A stretch of DNA of 64,000 nucleotides from Pedobacter sp. (GTDB lineage: Bacteria > Bacteroidota > Bacteroidia > Sphingobacteriales > Sphingobacteriaceae). This document shows positions 18,631 through 28,910 of the stretch, in pieces (position 1 is the first letter of the stretch; every line of letters starts with the position of its first letter). Below the pieces are notes generated by a model. That model was given only the letters and a program-made list of their open reading frames with translations. It searched no databases and was not told the DNA's origin. Made by a program: the position numbers and the translations under genes. The stretch is taken from assembly GCA_031119475.1 (NCBI GenBank), contig JAVHXV010000006.1:1-64000 (forward strand). Reading direction: 5' to 3'.

Positions 18631-19083
18631 TCAGCCCACTTCCTTGATCAGATATTTTCTGCCGTTAAATTCAACCTTATCGCCTTTTTGTTTGCCCAAC
18701 AGTGCCTTTCCGATGGGTGAAGCTGAAGAAATGGCAAAATATACCATTCCCTCAATTTTCAGTTGCCCTGCGCTGATGCTGAGATAGAATATACCCTGAT
18801 CGGTAACAACCAGGCTCCCATTGCGTACCGATTCGGAAAATGGTATAGTCTCCAACGCATGGAGGTTTCTTTCATTTTCTTCTGCATCCATCAACAATCG
18901 CATATTGCGATCTATTTCCTGTTGCATCATTTCCCTACTGGTTTCAAATTTATCGCCAGCACTGCTCTTGGTATCGTCGTTGCTCGCTGCCCTTGCCTGT
19001 TGCAATGCCGTAGAAGCGGTTTTGATCCGTTCCTTGATAAAAGCTTCACATTGCTGATAGAGCATTAATTTTATCCCTTCCAT
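18631..19083 (-). CDS. GreA/GreB-like transcription elongation factor family protein
   Basis: 150 residues. The N-terminal half is helical and coiled-coil-like with acidic residues (AASNDDTKSSAGDKFETSREMM), and the C-terminal half has the GreA/GreB FKBP-like shape (SLVVTDQGIFYLSI, ISSASPIGKALLGKQKGDKVEF). The segment SPIGKALLGK.GD.VEF is the classic Gre C-terminal signature. Full-length GreA rescues backtracked RNA polymerase; this shorter variant might bind RNA polymerase but has no demonstrated cleavage role. Automatic pipelines have labelled relatives as acyl-carrier-protein synthases, which the sequence does not support. Probably one unit with the nitroreductase downstream-reading genes. 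Confidence 0.75.
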   Translation of the reverse strand: MEGIKLMLYQQCEAFIKERIKTASTALQQARAASNDDTKSSAGDKFETSREMMQQEIDRNMRLLMDAEENERNLHALETIPFSESVRNGSLVVTDQGIFYLSISAGQLKIEGMVYFAISSASPIGKALLGKQKGDKVEFNGRKYLIKEVG

Positions 19084-19104
19084 GTTGAAAATTAGCTGAT
19101 CCCG

Positions 19105-19677
19105 TTATTTCATCCACTTGATCTTTTCTTCCATGGGCGTGCGATTGGCCTTACGCGGTGCTTCTTCATGATAGCCCATGTAAAATAGTCCATAACATTT
19201 CTCGTCAGCAGACAGCCCTAAAAATTGATCAAGGTGATCGATCAACGGCGGAGAACTCCAATAGGCACCAATGCCCAATGATTCAGCGGTCAATGCTATA
19301 TTTTGGACGGCACAAGCGGTGGATGCAATTTCTTCCCAAGCGGGTAATTGATCAGGATGAAACTGGATGTTAATGGCCAAAATGCAGGCTGCCTGAGCTG
19401 TTTTTTCGGCAAAGCTGTCGTGTTTCTTCTGCAGAAATTTAGCTTCAGGAACAGTTTCGCGATAAATTCTGCCCAACTCTGCTCCGAGTTTGGCCTTGGC
19501 TTCGCCGGTAATGACCACAAAACGCCAGGGCTGAGTAAGTTTATGTGTAGGAGCATAATTTGCCGCAGCTAAGACCTTGGCGATGGTGGTTTCTTCAATG
19601 TCTTTGGGTAGGTAACTGGCAGGAAAAACACTTCTTCTCCTTTCGATAATGTTGGTAATTACTTCATATTCGTTCAT
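19105..19677 (-). CDS. Nitroreductase-family FMN oxidoreductase
   Basis: 190 residues with the nitroreductase fold: IIERRRSVFPASYL (FMN phosphate contact), APTHKLTQPWRFVVI, and a C-terminal YGLFYMGYHEEAPRKANRTPMEE segment. Such dimeric FMN enzymes use NAD(P)H to reduce nitro compounds, quinones or flavins; the physiological substrate is unknown. No signal peptide, so cytosolic. It reads in the same direction as the helical-repeat gene 60 bp upstream and the GreA-like gene 22 bp downstream, so the three may be one operon. Confidence 0.9.
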   Translation of the reverse strand: MNEYEVITNIIERRRSVFPASYLPKDIEETTIAKVLAAANYAPTHKLTQPWRFVVITGEAKAKLGAELGRIYRETVPEAKFLQKKHDSFAEKTAQAACILAINIQFHPDQLPAWEEIASTACAVQNIALTAESLGIGAYWSSPPLIDHLDQFLGLSADEKCYGLFYMGYHEEAPRKANRTPMEEKIKWMK

Positions 19678-19738
19678 TGTATAAAAGTAAGGGATAAGTG
19701 ATAAACTTTTGTGAACAGAATGTAATGTTGAACAATCA

Positions 19739-20302
19739 TCACCTCACACGAGGCAATAGTTGTTTCCTAACCTGTTTGGCCTTCGCAAAAAACGCAATGC
19801 TTTCCTTATCGATCAAAAAATCAATGGTCTGCAGCAATTCTGGTCCAATCCATGGATAGATGCGGTTTAAATTGGCGAGGATGCTTAACGCATGTGATTT
19901 GATGGCTACAGGAGTTTGCGGATCGATCAGCCAATCGAATACCGTAGTAATCAAATTGCCCGCATCTACAGTAGTCCAGATCTTTTTTACTTGCTCAGCT
20001 GCTTTAGGGCGACTGAGCTGGGCCAAGATCTTGACATAATGCCTTTGGGCTGATCGATTTTCCTGATCTGAAAATTTTTCAAGGAAATACGAAACATGTT
20101 CGAGAAAACGTGCTTCCTGAAGGCTGAACAGGTTCTCCAAGATCCAAGCTGCCCTAAATCCGACCTGCTGATCAGCATGAAAGGTCAGATCGATCAGGTC
20201 TTTTACCGAATAACTAGATTTGGCAGCAATATGGGCCAACTCGATCACCTTGCTTTTGCTCATGGTTTTCTCGATAGCCTCCAAAAGTTCGTCGATCTTC
20301 AT
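19739..20302 (-). CDS. Helical-repeat (HEAT-like) protein of unknown function
   Basis: 187 residues, all helical in appearance, with HEAT-like pairs such as DQQVGFRAAWILENLF, RHYVKILAQL and IKSHALSILANL. No signal peptide or catalytic motif. A TAAATTTA -7-like box (plus-strand 20307-20314) ends about five bases from the start codon, with TAAA (TTTA on the minus strand) 18 bp further out, so the message may be leaderless. It is divergent from the ABC-F gene across an inverted-array element. Likely a protein-interaction adaptor; no function can be stated. Confidence 0.75.
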   Translation of the reverse strand: MKIDELLEAIEKTMSKSKVIELAHIAAKSSYSVKDLIDLTFHADQQVGFRAAWILENLFSLQEARFLEHVSYFLEKFSDQENRSAQRHYVKILAQLSRPKAAEQVKKIWTTVDAGNLITTVFDWLIDPQTPVAIKSHALSILANLNRIYPWIGPELLQTIDFLIDKESIAFFAKAKQVRKQLLPRVR

Positions 20303-20315
20303 CTGATAAATTTAA

Positions 20316-22112
<1,797 letters not shown>

Positions 22113-22145
22113 GCGGAGCGCGAAGAGCGTTGGGCGTTTAGGGAT

Positions 22146-22163
22146 ATCAGATTTTTTTCTGAT
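22146..22163 (+). terminator. Short A/T dyad after ABC-F gene
   Basis: Perfect ATCAGA / TCTGAT stem around a run of Ts, 33 bp after the stop and 9 bp before the next ATG. Weak as a terminator; could equally be an operator. Confidence 0.3.
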
Positions 22164-22172
22164 TTTAGCCAC

Positions 22173-22832
22173 ATGAAATTAATTGCTCCACTCCTTTTCT
22201 TGGTCATGTCCTGCCTTTCGCTAAAGGCTCAGGAAAGCGACTCGACCACCACCAGGGTAAACAACCTGCCGAACGGCCTGGTTGAAAAAAGTACCCGCTT
22301 AAAATCGAACAGAAACATTAGAAATGGCTTTGCGGAAATCAGCACCGCCGACAATGGAGAAATCGTTGCGCAGGGCCATTATCAAGCGGATCAACGGACA
22401 GGGACCTGGAAGTTTTTCAAATATGGCCGATTGGAACAAGTTTACGATTACAGCCAAAAAAAAGTGATTGCCGTAGCTGCTGACCCGTCATTAACTGCTA
22501 TGTTTGATGGCAATTCCTCCAACCAGGCCCATCCAGCCGTTAGAATTGGCGGTACTGCCTATGGTTTTGCGGCCTATCTCAACTATCTTACGCACATGAC
22601 CAAGTTTGTTGAAGGGAATTATACCATCTACTTTAATATGGATATTGATAATGCCGGAAAATTGACAAAGCTTTCTGCTAAAATCGTTTCCGCTAAGATG
22701 GATAAAACGATAGACCTTAATATTCATAAACTGGAAAGTGAAGACTTGGAATTTATTCCAGCCGAGTTTAATGGGGTTAGATTAAATAGTCACCTAGTTT
22801 ATAAAATGCCGTATAAATTCTGGTATAAATAA
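22173..22832 (+). CDS. Secreted protein with toxin_15/MORN-like repeat, paralogue 1
   Basis: 219 residues with signal peptide MKLIAPLLFLVMSCLSLKAQ. The core segment GHYQADQRTGTWKFFKYGRLEQVYDY resembles the G.Y.nG.r.G.W.fy MORN-like unit found in Bacteroidota antitoxin/TonB-like proteins. The C-terminal half (about 110-219) is not recognised, though FNMDIDNAGKLTKLSAKIVS has the shape of a TonB C-terminal-like strand pair. It is likely periplasmic. It forms a tandem pair with the next gene four bases downstream. Confidence 0.75.
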   Translation: MKLIAPLLFLVMSCLSLKAQESDSTTTRVNNLPNGLVEKSTRLKSNRNIRNGFAEISTADNGEIVAQGHYQADQRTGTWKFFKYGRLEQVYDYSQKKVIAVAADPSLTAMFDGNSSNQAHPAVRIGGTAYGFAAYLNYLTHMTKFVEGNYTIYFNMDIDNAGKLTKLSAKIVSAKMDKTIDLNIHKLESEDLEFIPAEFNGVRLNSHLVYKMPYKFWYK

Positions 22833-22836
22833 GCCG

Positions 22837-23511
22837 ATGATCAAGCCATTATCAATTACCTCCCTCCTATTCTTACTAGTTTCTTCCTTACCTACACACG
22901 CGCAAAAAAGCGATTCGACCCATACACACTACGCATTTTATCGCGGTTTTTCTACCCATGAGACCGAGCTCAAAAGCAAAAAAGGCATTAAAAATGGAGA
23001 ATATAAAATTTTCAATGGCCACTCCATAACTGCAAAGGGTTTATACAAAAATGACGAACGAATCGGGCTTTGGGAATTCTATAAAAACAAGGATAGTATA
23101 GAACAGGTCTACAACTATACAACAAAAAAAGTGGTGTATAGCCAGCCTTTCGCTAACGCTAAGTTCTATCTGGATTCGCTGAAAGAGGGCGACAGGATCG
23201 TTTATCCGACCAAAATCGGGGGGTCTTTTGGGATATACTTTTTGCTTCGGCTCTTCCGACCTCCCAACCATCCATTGAAGTCGGCCATTCCTTGTCCCCT
23301 GCTTTACATTTTTAGCATCGATGAATCGGGAAAATTGATTCGGTACCAAACTAAAATTGAAGATGGAAGTTCCGTCATTTTAGATGAAATTCCTCTAGAA
23401 AAGCTAAGAGCAGAAGATTTTGAATTCAGTCCTGCGAAACTAAATGGCCGGCAAGTGGCAAGCACCCTGGTCATTGAAGCATTATTCGATCCTTCGAAAC
23501 GCCGTTATTGA
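22837..23511 (+). CDS. Secreted protein with MORN-like repeat, paralogue 2
   Basis: 224 residues, signal peptide through about residue 22 (...LPTHAQ). It aligns with the upstream gene in KNGEYKIFNG, KGLYKNDERIGLWEFYKNK, EQVYNYTTKKVV and in the C-terminal SIDESGKLIRYQTKI and LRAEDFEFSPAKLNG (paralogue 1: LESEDLEFIPAEFNG). The pair arose by tandem duplication and is translationally close (four-base gap). Function unknown. A basic ending FDPSKRRY is unlike copy 1. Confidence 0.75.
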   Translation: MIKPLSITSLLFLLVSSLPTHAQKSDSTHTHYAFYRGFSTHETELKSKKGIKNGEYKIFNGHSITAKGLYKNDERIGLWEFYKNKDSIEQVYNYTTKKVVYSQPFANAKFYLDSLKEGDRIVYPTKIGGSFGIYFLLRLFRPPNHPLKSAIPCPLLYIFSIDESGKLIRYQTKIEDGSSVILDEIPLEKLRAEDFEFSPAKLNGRQVASTLVIEALFDPSKRRY

Positions 23512-23565
23512 AGACCAGTAGCAAATCCTTTACTTAATTTCACTTTAAAATTAAAGTCGTTCTCT

Positions 23566-23573
23566 TATTTTTG
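23566..23573 (+). promoter_or_regulatory. -7 box TATTTTTG upstream of ABC transporter operon
   Basis: TAnnTTTG match 25 bp before the ATG at 23599; a TTTA at 23544-23547, 18 bp upstream, may serve as the -33 element. Confidence 0.5.
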
Positions 23574-23598
23574 GAGCAGATAAGAAAATAACAGGCGA

Positions 23599-24228
23599 AT
23601 GATTTCTATAAAGGGCGTGCAGCACCAATATGCTCAGCAACAACCTATCCGCTTTAAGGATTGGCAGATCAGCGATGGAGAGAAGTGGTTGTTGCTCGGC
23701 GAATCGGGAAGTGGAAAGACTACATTATTGCACATCCTCACAGGAATCTTAAAGCCAGCACAGGGTGAGGTAGAGATCAATGGCACAGCGATTTATCAAC
23801 TTTCTGCAAAAAAACTGGACCAGTTCCGTGGCCAGCAGATCGGCATCATCTTCCAAAAGCCACACCTCATCAAAAGCCTGACCATTAACGAAAACCTGCT
23901 CTTGGCACAAAGTTTCGCCCATCTTCCAGTCGATCAGCAAAGGATAGATGAAGTATTGGAATCTTTGGGAATCATGGCCAAAAAAGACTTTTATCCCGCA
24001 ACACTCAGCCAGGGGCAGCTCCAACGGGTTTCCATCGCGAGGGCGCTCATCAATAAGCCGGCTCTTCTGATTGCCGATGAACCAACTTCAAGCCTCGACG
24101 ATAAAAATGCGGCAGCCGTATTGCAGTTGCTGATGCAATTGTCGGACCTTAATCAGGCTACCTTGATTGTTACTACGCATGATAAAAGAGTGAAGGATGC
24201 ATTTACACATACTTATGAACTGATATGA
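23599..24228 (+). CDS. ABC transporter ATP-binding protein, LolD/MacB type
   Basis: 209 residues: Walker A GESGSGKTT (about 34-42), Q-loop GIIFQKPHLI, signature LSQGQLQRVSIARAL, Walker B LLIADEPTSSLDD, H-loop TTHDKR. The sequence is closest in style to LolD/MacB/FtsE ATPases, which power mechanotransmission permeases. Its stop overlaps the start of an FtsX-like permease by four bases (ATGA), so the two are translationally coupled. The substrate is not shown by sequence. Confidence 0.93.
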   Translation: MISIKGVQHQYAQQQPIRFKDWQISDGEKWLLLGESGSGKTTLLHILTGILKPAQGEVEINGTAIYQLSAKKLDQFRGQQIGIIFQKPHLIKSLTINENLLLAQSFAHLPVDQQRIDEVLESLGIMAKKDFYPATLSQGQLQRVSIARALINKPALLIADEPTSSLDDKNAAAVLQLLMQLSDLNQATLIVTTHDKRVKDAFTHTYELI

Positions 24229-25457
24229 ATACCATAAAGATCAGCTGGAAAAGTATTTGGGCGAAGCCGTTGTCGACTGCACTGAGCGTTTTATTGATAG
24301 CTTTTGGCACTGCCATCCTGACCATCCTCATTTTGGCCTCCCATCAGATCGAACAAAAACTAAACAATAACTCGAAAGATATTGATCTGGTGGTCGGTGC
24401 CAAGGGCAGTCCATTGCAATTGATCTTGAGCAGTATCTATTACATCGATTTCCCTACTGGAAACATTCCGTTAAAAGATGCGCAGGAAATTATGCACAAT
24501 CCCTTTGTAAAGCGGGCGGTTCCCCTGGCTTTGGGCGACAATTACAATGGGGCAAGAATTGTAGGTACCGACAGTAATTTTGTGGCTTTGTATGGCCTAA
24601 AGCTTCAGGAAGGAAAATTTTGGCAAGCTGACCTGGAAGCCACGATTGGTGCCAATGTGGCCCTCAACCATCATCTAAAAGTGGGCAGTACGTTTTATGG
24701 CGCACACGGACTTACCGAAAACAAAGACCAACATAAAGAACATGCTTATAAGGTAACCGGGATTTTAAGTGAACAGGGCAATGTGACCGATAACCTGATC
24801 CTGACCAACGTAGCGAGTATTTGGGCGATGCACGAGGAAGGGGAAAGCGAAAAGTCTATTGGTCCTGAAACCGATACACAACTGACGCCCCAAACTCCAG
24901 CCAAAAGCAATGAAGACCGGGAGCTTACCTCCATCCTGATCCAATATCGTTCGCCCATGTCGGTGGTAATGTTCCCTAGGATGGTCAATCAGGGCACCAA
25001 CCTGCAATCTGCTTCTCCAGCGATGGAAAGCACACGTTTGTTTTCGCTAATTGGCGTGGGCGTAGATACCTTACAATGGTTTGCGGCACTGATTATGCTG
25101 ATCGCGGCCATTAGTGTCTTTATCAATTTGTACAATTCCCTAAAAGAAAGAAGTTACGATTTAGCAATCATGCGGATCTTGGGGGCCTCACGTGGCAAAT
25201 TATTTGTCATTGTCATTCTTGAAGGCCTGATCCTCACCATTGTGGGCACACTGCTCGGCCTATGCCTGGGCCATTTTGCCCTACAGTTGATCGGCAGTTA
25301 TCAGGAAAGCAGCCAAGCGAAGTTGACCGGCAAAATTTTACTTTCGCAGGAAGCATATTTATTGGTTGCCGGTCTGGCGATTGGTATATTTGCAGCGATT
25401 ATTCCGGCGATACAGGCCTATCGCGCCAACATTTCTAAAATTCTTGCAAAAAATTAA
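24225..25457 (+). CDS. FtsX-like (MacB/LolC type) ABC permease
   Basis: 410 residues. Membrane helix 1 at about 15-38 (ALSVLLIAFGTAILTILILA), a large periplasmic domain (about 45-280), then three helices near 285-305, 330-355 and 380-405. This is the four-helix type VII ABC topology. The segment SYDLAIMRILGASRGKLFVIVILEGLIL is the coupling region typical of FtsX-domain permeases. It overlaps the ATPase gene and is followed seven bases later by a secreted CxxC protein, so the three form an operon. Related permeases work in lipoprotein release or efflux; this one's cargo is unknown. Confidence 0.92.
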   Translation: MNTIKISWKSIWAKPLSTALSVLLIAFGTAILTILILASHQIEQKLNNNSKDIDLVVGAKGSPLQLILSSIYYIDFPTGNIPLKDAQEIMHNPFVKRAVPLALGDNYNGARIVGTDSNFVALYGLKLQEGKFWQADLEATIGANVALNHHLKVGSTFYGAHGLTENKDQHKEHAYKVTGILSEQGNVTDNLILTNVASIWAMHEEGESEKSIGPETDTQLTPQTPAKSNEDRELTSILIQYRSPMSVVMFPRMVNQGTNLQSASPAMESTRLFSLIGVGVDTLQWFAALIMLIAAISVFINLYNSLKERSYDLAIMRILGASRGKLFVIVILEGLILTIVGTLLGLCLGHFALQLIGSYQESSQAKLTGKILLSQEAYLLVAGLAIGIFAAIIPAIQAYRANISKILAKN

Positions 25458-25464
25458 TAATCAG

Positions 25465-25908
25465 ATGAAAAAATTAAGTATCCTATTTTTACTGTTTGTC
25501 GGTTTAGGTTTTACTGCTAAAGCCCAGCACGACCCGAGCGATCAGATCATGTCTGCCAATTGGGACGTGATCGGGAGTGTCGATTTTAAGACTGTTAAGG
25601 AAAATGAAATGTATGCCATTTTTGGCAATGAAATAAAAAAACACGCCAACAAGTCTTTTGAACTGGAAGGATACATTGTACCCATCAAAGATGGCATGAA
25701 GCAGAGCAAGTTTATGCTGTCTACCTTGCCCATTAACCAATGTTTCTACTGCGGTAAAAATGGTGTGCCCATCATGGTCATGGTCGAACTCGCTGAGCCT
25801 ATCAAGTTCACTTATCAAACCGTAAAGATCAAAGGCACCTTAAAATTGAGCACCGCCAATTCCCTAGATGCTCCACCAATTAGTTTGGTAGCCGGCAAAG
25901 CTATTTAG
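25465..25908 (+). CDS. Secreted DUF3299-like protein with CxxC motif
   Basis: 147 residues from ATG 25465, giving signal peptide MKKLSILFLLFVGLGFTAKAQ; an in-frame start at 25366 lies inside the permease gene. The body has LEGYIVPIKDGMKQSKFML followed by PINQCFYCGKNG, a short metal- or redox-type CxxC. I place it in the DUF3299-like group from this layout. From memory, DUF3299 proteins accompany similar ABC transporters in metal-linked clusters of Proteobacteria; I cannot verify that here. Operon position suggests a periplasmic partner of the transporter. Confidence 0.7.
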   Translation: MKKLSILFLLFVGLGFTAKAQHDPSDQIMSANWDVIGSVDFKTVKENEMYAIFGNEIKKHANKSFELEGYIVPIKDGMKQSKFMLSTLPINQCFYCGKNGVPIMVMVELAEPIKFTYQTVKIKGTLKLSTANSLDAPPISLVAGKAI

Positions 25909-26070
25909 TTGTTTAGTTGTTTAGGTGTTTGGTTGGTTGGTGATGAGTTGGTTAGCTGATGAGGTGATTGGTTATCTTGAACGTTTTTGCGAAGAGCGAA
26001 GCGATGAAGCAATCTTCCCTTATCAGTTAATCCTTGTTCCTTGTTCCTTGCTCCTTGTTCTTGCTCCTTG
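25909..26070. repeat. Intergenic inverted-array element between ABC operon and FKBP gene
   Basis: Left: G/T words (TTGTTTAGTTGTTTAGGTG, GGTTGGTTGGTGATGAG). Right: C/T words (CTTGTTCCTTGCTCC repeated). A bidirectional terminator follows at once. Confidence 0.55.
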
Positions 26071-26076
26071 CTCATT

Positions 26077-26113
26077 AAAAAAGCCCTGTTCTTATTCAAA
26101 ACAGGGCTTTTTT
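26077..26113. terminator. Bidirectional rho-independent terminator
   Basis: AAAAAAGCCCTGTT / AACAGGGCTTTTTT stem with a short loop (CTTATTCAA), A-run on one side and T-run on the other. It can end transcripts of both the ABC operon and the convergent FKBP gene. Confidence 0.9.
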
Positions 26114-26129
26114 AATTTCGTGTTAAGTC

Positions 26130-26636
26130 CTAATGACCTGAATGTCCATCTGCTCCGTGGGCATGGCCATGGCTCAGCTCTTCTTGGGTAGCTTCGCGTA
26201 CGGAAAGGATCTTGCCTGAAAAAATCAGGTTTTTGCCGGCCATAGGGTGGTTTAGATCAACCGAAACATGGGTCTCGTGTATACCTGTAACACCGGCACG
26301 GAACTGGTTTCCTTGGTTATCTTGAAGGGGAATAACATCGCCAACGTTAGGCATGTTATCTCCGGCCTCTTTGAACATGTCTATCGGAAGGTCTACGTGT
26401 GCCGTAGCGTCGATTTCTCCATAGCCATCTGCGGGGGTCAGTTCAAAACTATATTCATCTCCGGCTCCTAGACCAGCCAGGTGTTCTTCAAATTTTGGCA
26501 ACATCATGCCTACGCCATATAAAAATACCAAAGGCTGTTGTTCTTCAGCTTTTTCAACAAAAACCTGTTGTCCTTCTGGTGTAGTGGTGTGGAGTTCATA
26601 TGTTAATGACACCACTGTGTTTTGGGTAATTTTCAT
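26130..26636 (-). CDS. SlyD-like FKBP-type peptidyl-prolyl isomerase
   Basis: 168 residues. The N-terminal FKBP core reads VVSLTYELHTTTPEGQ, with PLVFLYGVGMMLPKFEEHLAGL, and the IF (insert-in-flap) domain follows (about 70-130; DGYGEIDATAHVDLP). The core closes with HPMAGKNLIFSGKILSVREAT. The tail SHGHAHGADGHSGH is histidine-rich, as in SlyD, where it binds nickel. No signal peptide, so cytosolic chaperone and prolyl isomerase, perhaps with metal handling. No hydrogenase or urease genes are near. Confidence 0.92.
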   Translation of the reverse strand: MKITQNTVVSLTYELHTTTPEGQQVFVEKAEEQQPLVFLYGVGMMLPKFEEHLAGLGAGDEYSFELTPADGYGEIDATAHVDLPIDMFKEAGDNMPNVGDVIPLQDNQGNQFRAGVTGIHETHVSVDLNHPMAGKNLIFSGKILSVREATQEELSHGHAHGADGHSGH

Positions 26637-26711
26637 CTTTCTTTTGCTAAGATTTTAATGGTAAGATGGAACTTCAGATAATTTGATAGCGATCAAACCA
26701 TCTCAGTTCAT

Positions 26712-28751
26712 TTATAAATGAGATTTAATGATTTCAACTGCCTCATCGACTGTTCTTACAGGCAGTTGGCAAGTTTTATTTCGACAAATATAGATTTTTG
26801 TTTCGTCGCTTTGTTTATCTTTTAACAAAGGGAGTTCGCTTTTTGTTCCACCCAAAGTAATTTTGTTAGGAATATAAACCTTATTAAGCTCATTTTTAAC
26901 CTTTTGCAGCTCATTTCCAGTAATGGCTATTTCATTTATTCCGTAAATTTCATTGAGCAGTTGGCTGCACCAGTTTGAATAGGCAGAACCATAGCTCTTG
27001 ATCCTAGGCAGCACTGCTTTCAACATAGCCGATGCTTTGTCGCGATACTTTTGTTCATCAAAATACAGGCCTAGCTTTTGGAGATTCTGTGCCATGACCG
27101 AATTTGATGCGGGAATTACGTTATCCATCACCTCGTGCTTGCGCGCAATAAGTGCTTCACCGTTTCCAGCCGTGTAAAAAAACATTTCTCCTTCGGTGTC
27201 TGTAAAATTTTTAAGCACATAATTGGTAAGCGCCTGGGCCTCGAGCAGCCAATCCTCATTAAAATCTACTTCGTATAGTGCAATCAATGCTTCAATAAAA
27301 AAAGCGTAGTCGTCTAAAAAGCCCGGTATACTGGCCTTGCCATCTTTATAATTACGGTAGAGGCCGCCATCCGGACTAACCATTTCATCTAAAATAAAGC
27401 CCGCAGCTTTTGTAGCGCTTTCATGGTATTTTGGAATGTTCAAGATCTGCGACACCTCTGCGAGGGTTTTGATCATCATTGCATTCCAGGCGGTCAGGCA
27501 TTTATCATCAAGGCCAGGCCGTATCCGCTGGTCTCTTTCATTCATCAACTTTGCTTTTGCCAATGCCAGCTTATCGCTAAACACTTCAGCTTCGAGCTCA
27601 TGTTCCTTTAAAAACACCTCATCGGCAATCGTTCTTCTCAAAATATTGGTCTGCTCCTCTTCCCAATTCCCATCTTCAGTTACATTGAAATAAGCGGCGA
27701 TCAGGTTGGCATCCTCTCCTACCACACGGTCGAAAGTATCCTTGTCCCAGACATAAAATTTTCCTTCAATGCCCTCACTATCGGCATCGAGTGCAGCATA
27801 AAAAAGGCCATTCTCAGCTGTCATTTCACGAAATACCCAATCGATGGAGTCGATAACAATCGAAATAAATGGCACAAATTTCAGGCACTGATAGGCTTCA
27901 GCATACAGTCCGATCAATTGTGCATTGTCGTAGAGCATCTTTTCAAAGTGTGGAACATGCCAGTGTTCATCAACCGAGTAGCGTGCAAAACCGCCGCCAA
28001 TCTGATCATAGATCCCCCCCATGGCCATAGCTTCTAATGTATTGCTTGCCGCCATAAAGGTCGCCTCATCTGGTTTCAGAAAACCATATCGGAGCAGAAA
28101 AGTCCAATTGTTGGGCAAGGGGAATTTAGGGGCACGGTTATATCCGCCAAGACTGATATCAAAATGGCGTTTCCAGGGCTCTACAATCTCTTCCAACCGC
28201 TTGGCGTTAAAATCGATATCATGGCCTGATGGCACGATCTGTTCTGCCTGTTGGATACCTTCGGTTAACCGTTTCGCATAATTCTCGGCTTTCTCGGGCT
28301 CATTTTTAAAGAGTTCTGCCACATTAAGCAAGATGCTGATCCAGTCATTCTTCCTGAAATAGGTTCCGCCATAGATTGGGCGCTGATCGGGCATGCAGAT
28401 GGCATTCAAAGGCCATCCACCATTTCCGTTCATCAGCTGTACGGCCAGCATATAGATCTGGTCAATGTCCGGCCTTTCTTCGCGATCTACCTTAATGCAC
28501 ACAAAATGTCGGTTCATCACCTCGGCTACCTCATGGTTCTCAAAGCTTTCATGCTCCATCACGTGGCACCAATGGCAGGCCGAATAGCCGATGCTTACAA
28601 TAATCAGCTTGTTCTCCCTTTTTGCCTGTTCTAACGCAACTGGCCCCCACTCCTGCCATTGAACCGGATTGTAGGCATGTTGCAGCAAATAAGGCGATGA
28701 GGCATGGATGAGGCTGTTCGGTTCGTGCATGGCATTCGGATCTTTTGGCAT
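26712..28751 (-). CDS. DUF255 thioredoxin-fold/glycosidase-like protein (YyaL / Spata20 family)
   Basis: 679 residues, the usual family length. N-terminal DUF255 thioredoxin-like domain (about 5-170) carries [17 protein letters not shown], a CxxC in a thioredoxin position, then [11 protein letters not shown]. The rest is a six-hairpin helical toroid resembling N-acylglucosamine 2-epimerase/cellulase folds ([32 protein letters not shown]). ATG 28751 is used; ATG 28730 is also possible because the conserved [18 protein letters not shown] begins there. Function of the family is not settled. It stands alone. Confidence 0.93.
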   Translation of the reverse strand: MPKDPNAMHEPNSLIHASSPYLLQHAYNPVQWQEWGPVALEQAKRENKLIIVSIGYSACHWCHVMEHESFENHEVAEVMNRHFVCIKVDREERPDIDQIYMLAVQLMNGNGGWPLNAICMPDQRPIYGGTYFRKNDWISILLNVAELFKNEPEKAENYAKRLTEGIQQAEQIVPSGHDIDFNAKRLEEIVEPWKRHFDISLGGYNRAPKFPLPNNWTFLLRYGFLKPDEATFMAASNTLEAMAMGGIYDQIGGGFARYSVDEHWHVPHFEKMLYDNAQLIGLYAEAYQCLKFVPFISIVIDSIDWVFREMTAENGLFYAALDADSEGIEGKFYVWDKDTFDRVVGEDANLIAAYFNVTEDGNWEEEQTNILRRTIADEVFLKEHELEAEVFSDKLALAKAKLMNERDQRIRPGLDDKCLTAWNAMMIKTLAEVSQILNIPKYHESATKAAGFILDEMVSPDGGLYRNYKDGKASIPGFLDDYAFFIEALIALYEVDFNEDWLLEAQALTNYVLKNFTDTEGEMFFYTAGNGEALIARKHEVMDNVIPASNSVMAQNLQKLGLYFDEQKYRDKASAMLKAVLPRIKSYGSAYSNWCSQLLNEIYGINEIAITGNELQKVKNELNKVYIPNKITLGGTKSELPLLKDKQSDETKIYICRNKTCQLPVRTVDEAVEIIKSHL

Positions 28752-28876
28752 AGGATGGGTTGATTTGGTAAAGCTATCAATCTAGATTTAATTATCAGGA
28801 TATGTTTTTCAATCACTGAGCTAAAATACTACATCGCTATACAAATCCATTGCCGTTTAGTTTTCATTTTAATCAT

Positions 28877-28884
28877 TAACTTTA
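28877..28884 (+). promoter_or_regulatory. Putative -7 box TAACTTTA upstream of dipeptide epimerase
   Basis: TAnnTTTA with TTTAG at 28856-28860 about 17 bp upstream; the ATG is 26 bp downstream. Confidence 0.4.
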
Positions 28885-28910
28885 CCTCCAATATCCCAAA
28901 CCAACAAGCC

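Noticed and set aside
18631..19083. 3-oxoacyl-ACP synthase label
   Set aside because: Relatives may carry this label, but the protein is only 150 residues, has no ketosynthase Cys-His-His site, and shows the GreA/GreB C-terminal signature.
25366..25464. Upstream in-frame extension of the DUF3299-like gene
   Set aside because: It lies within the permease gene and would bury the signal peptide that starts at 25465.
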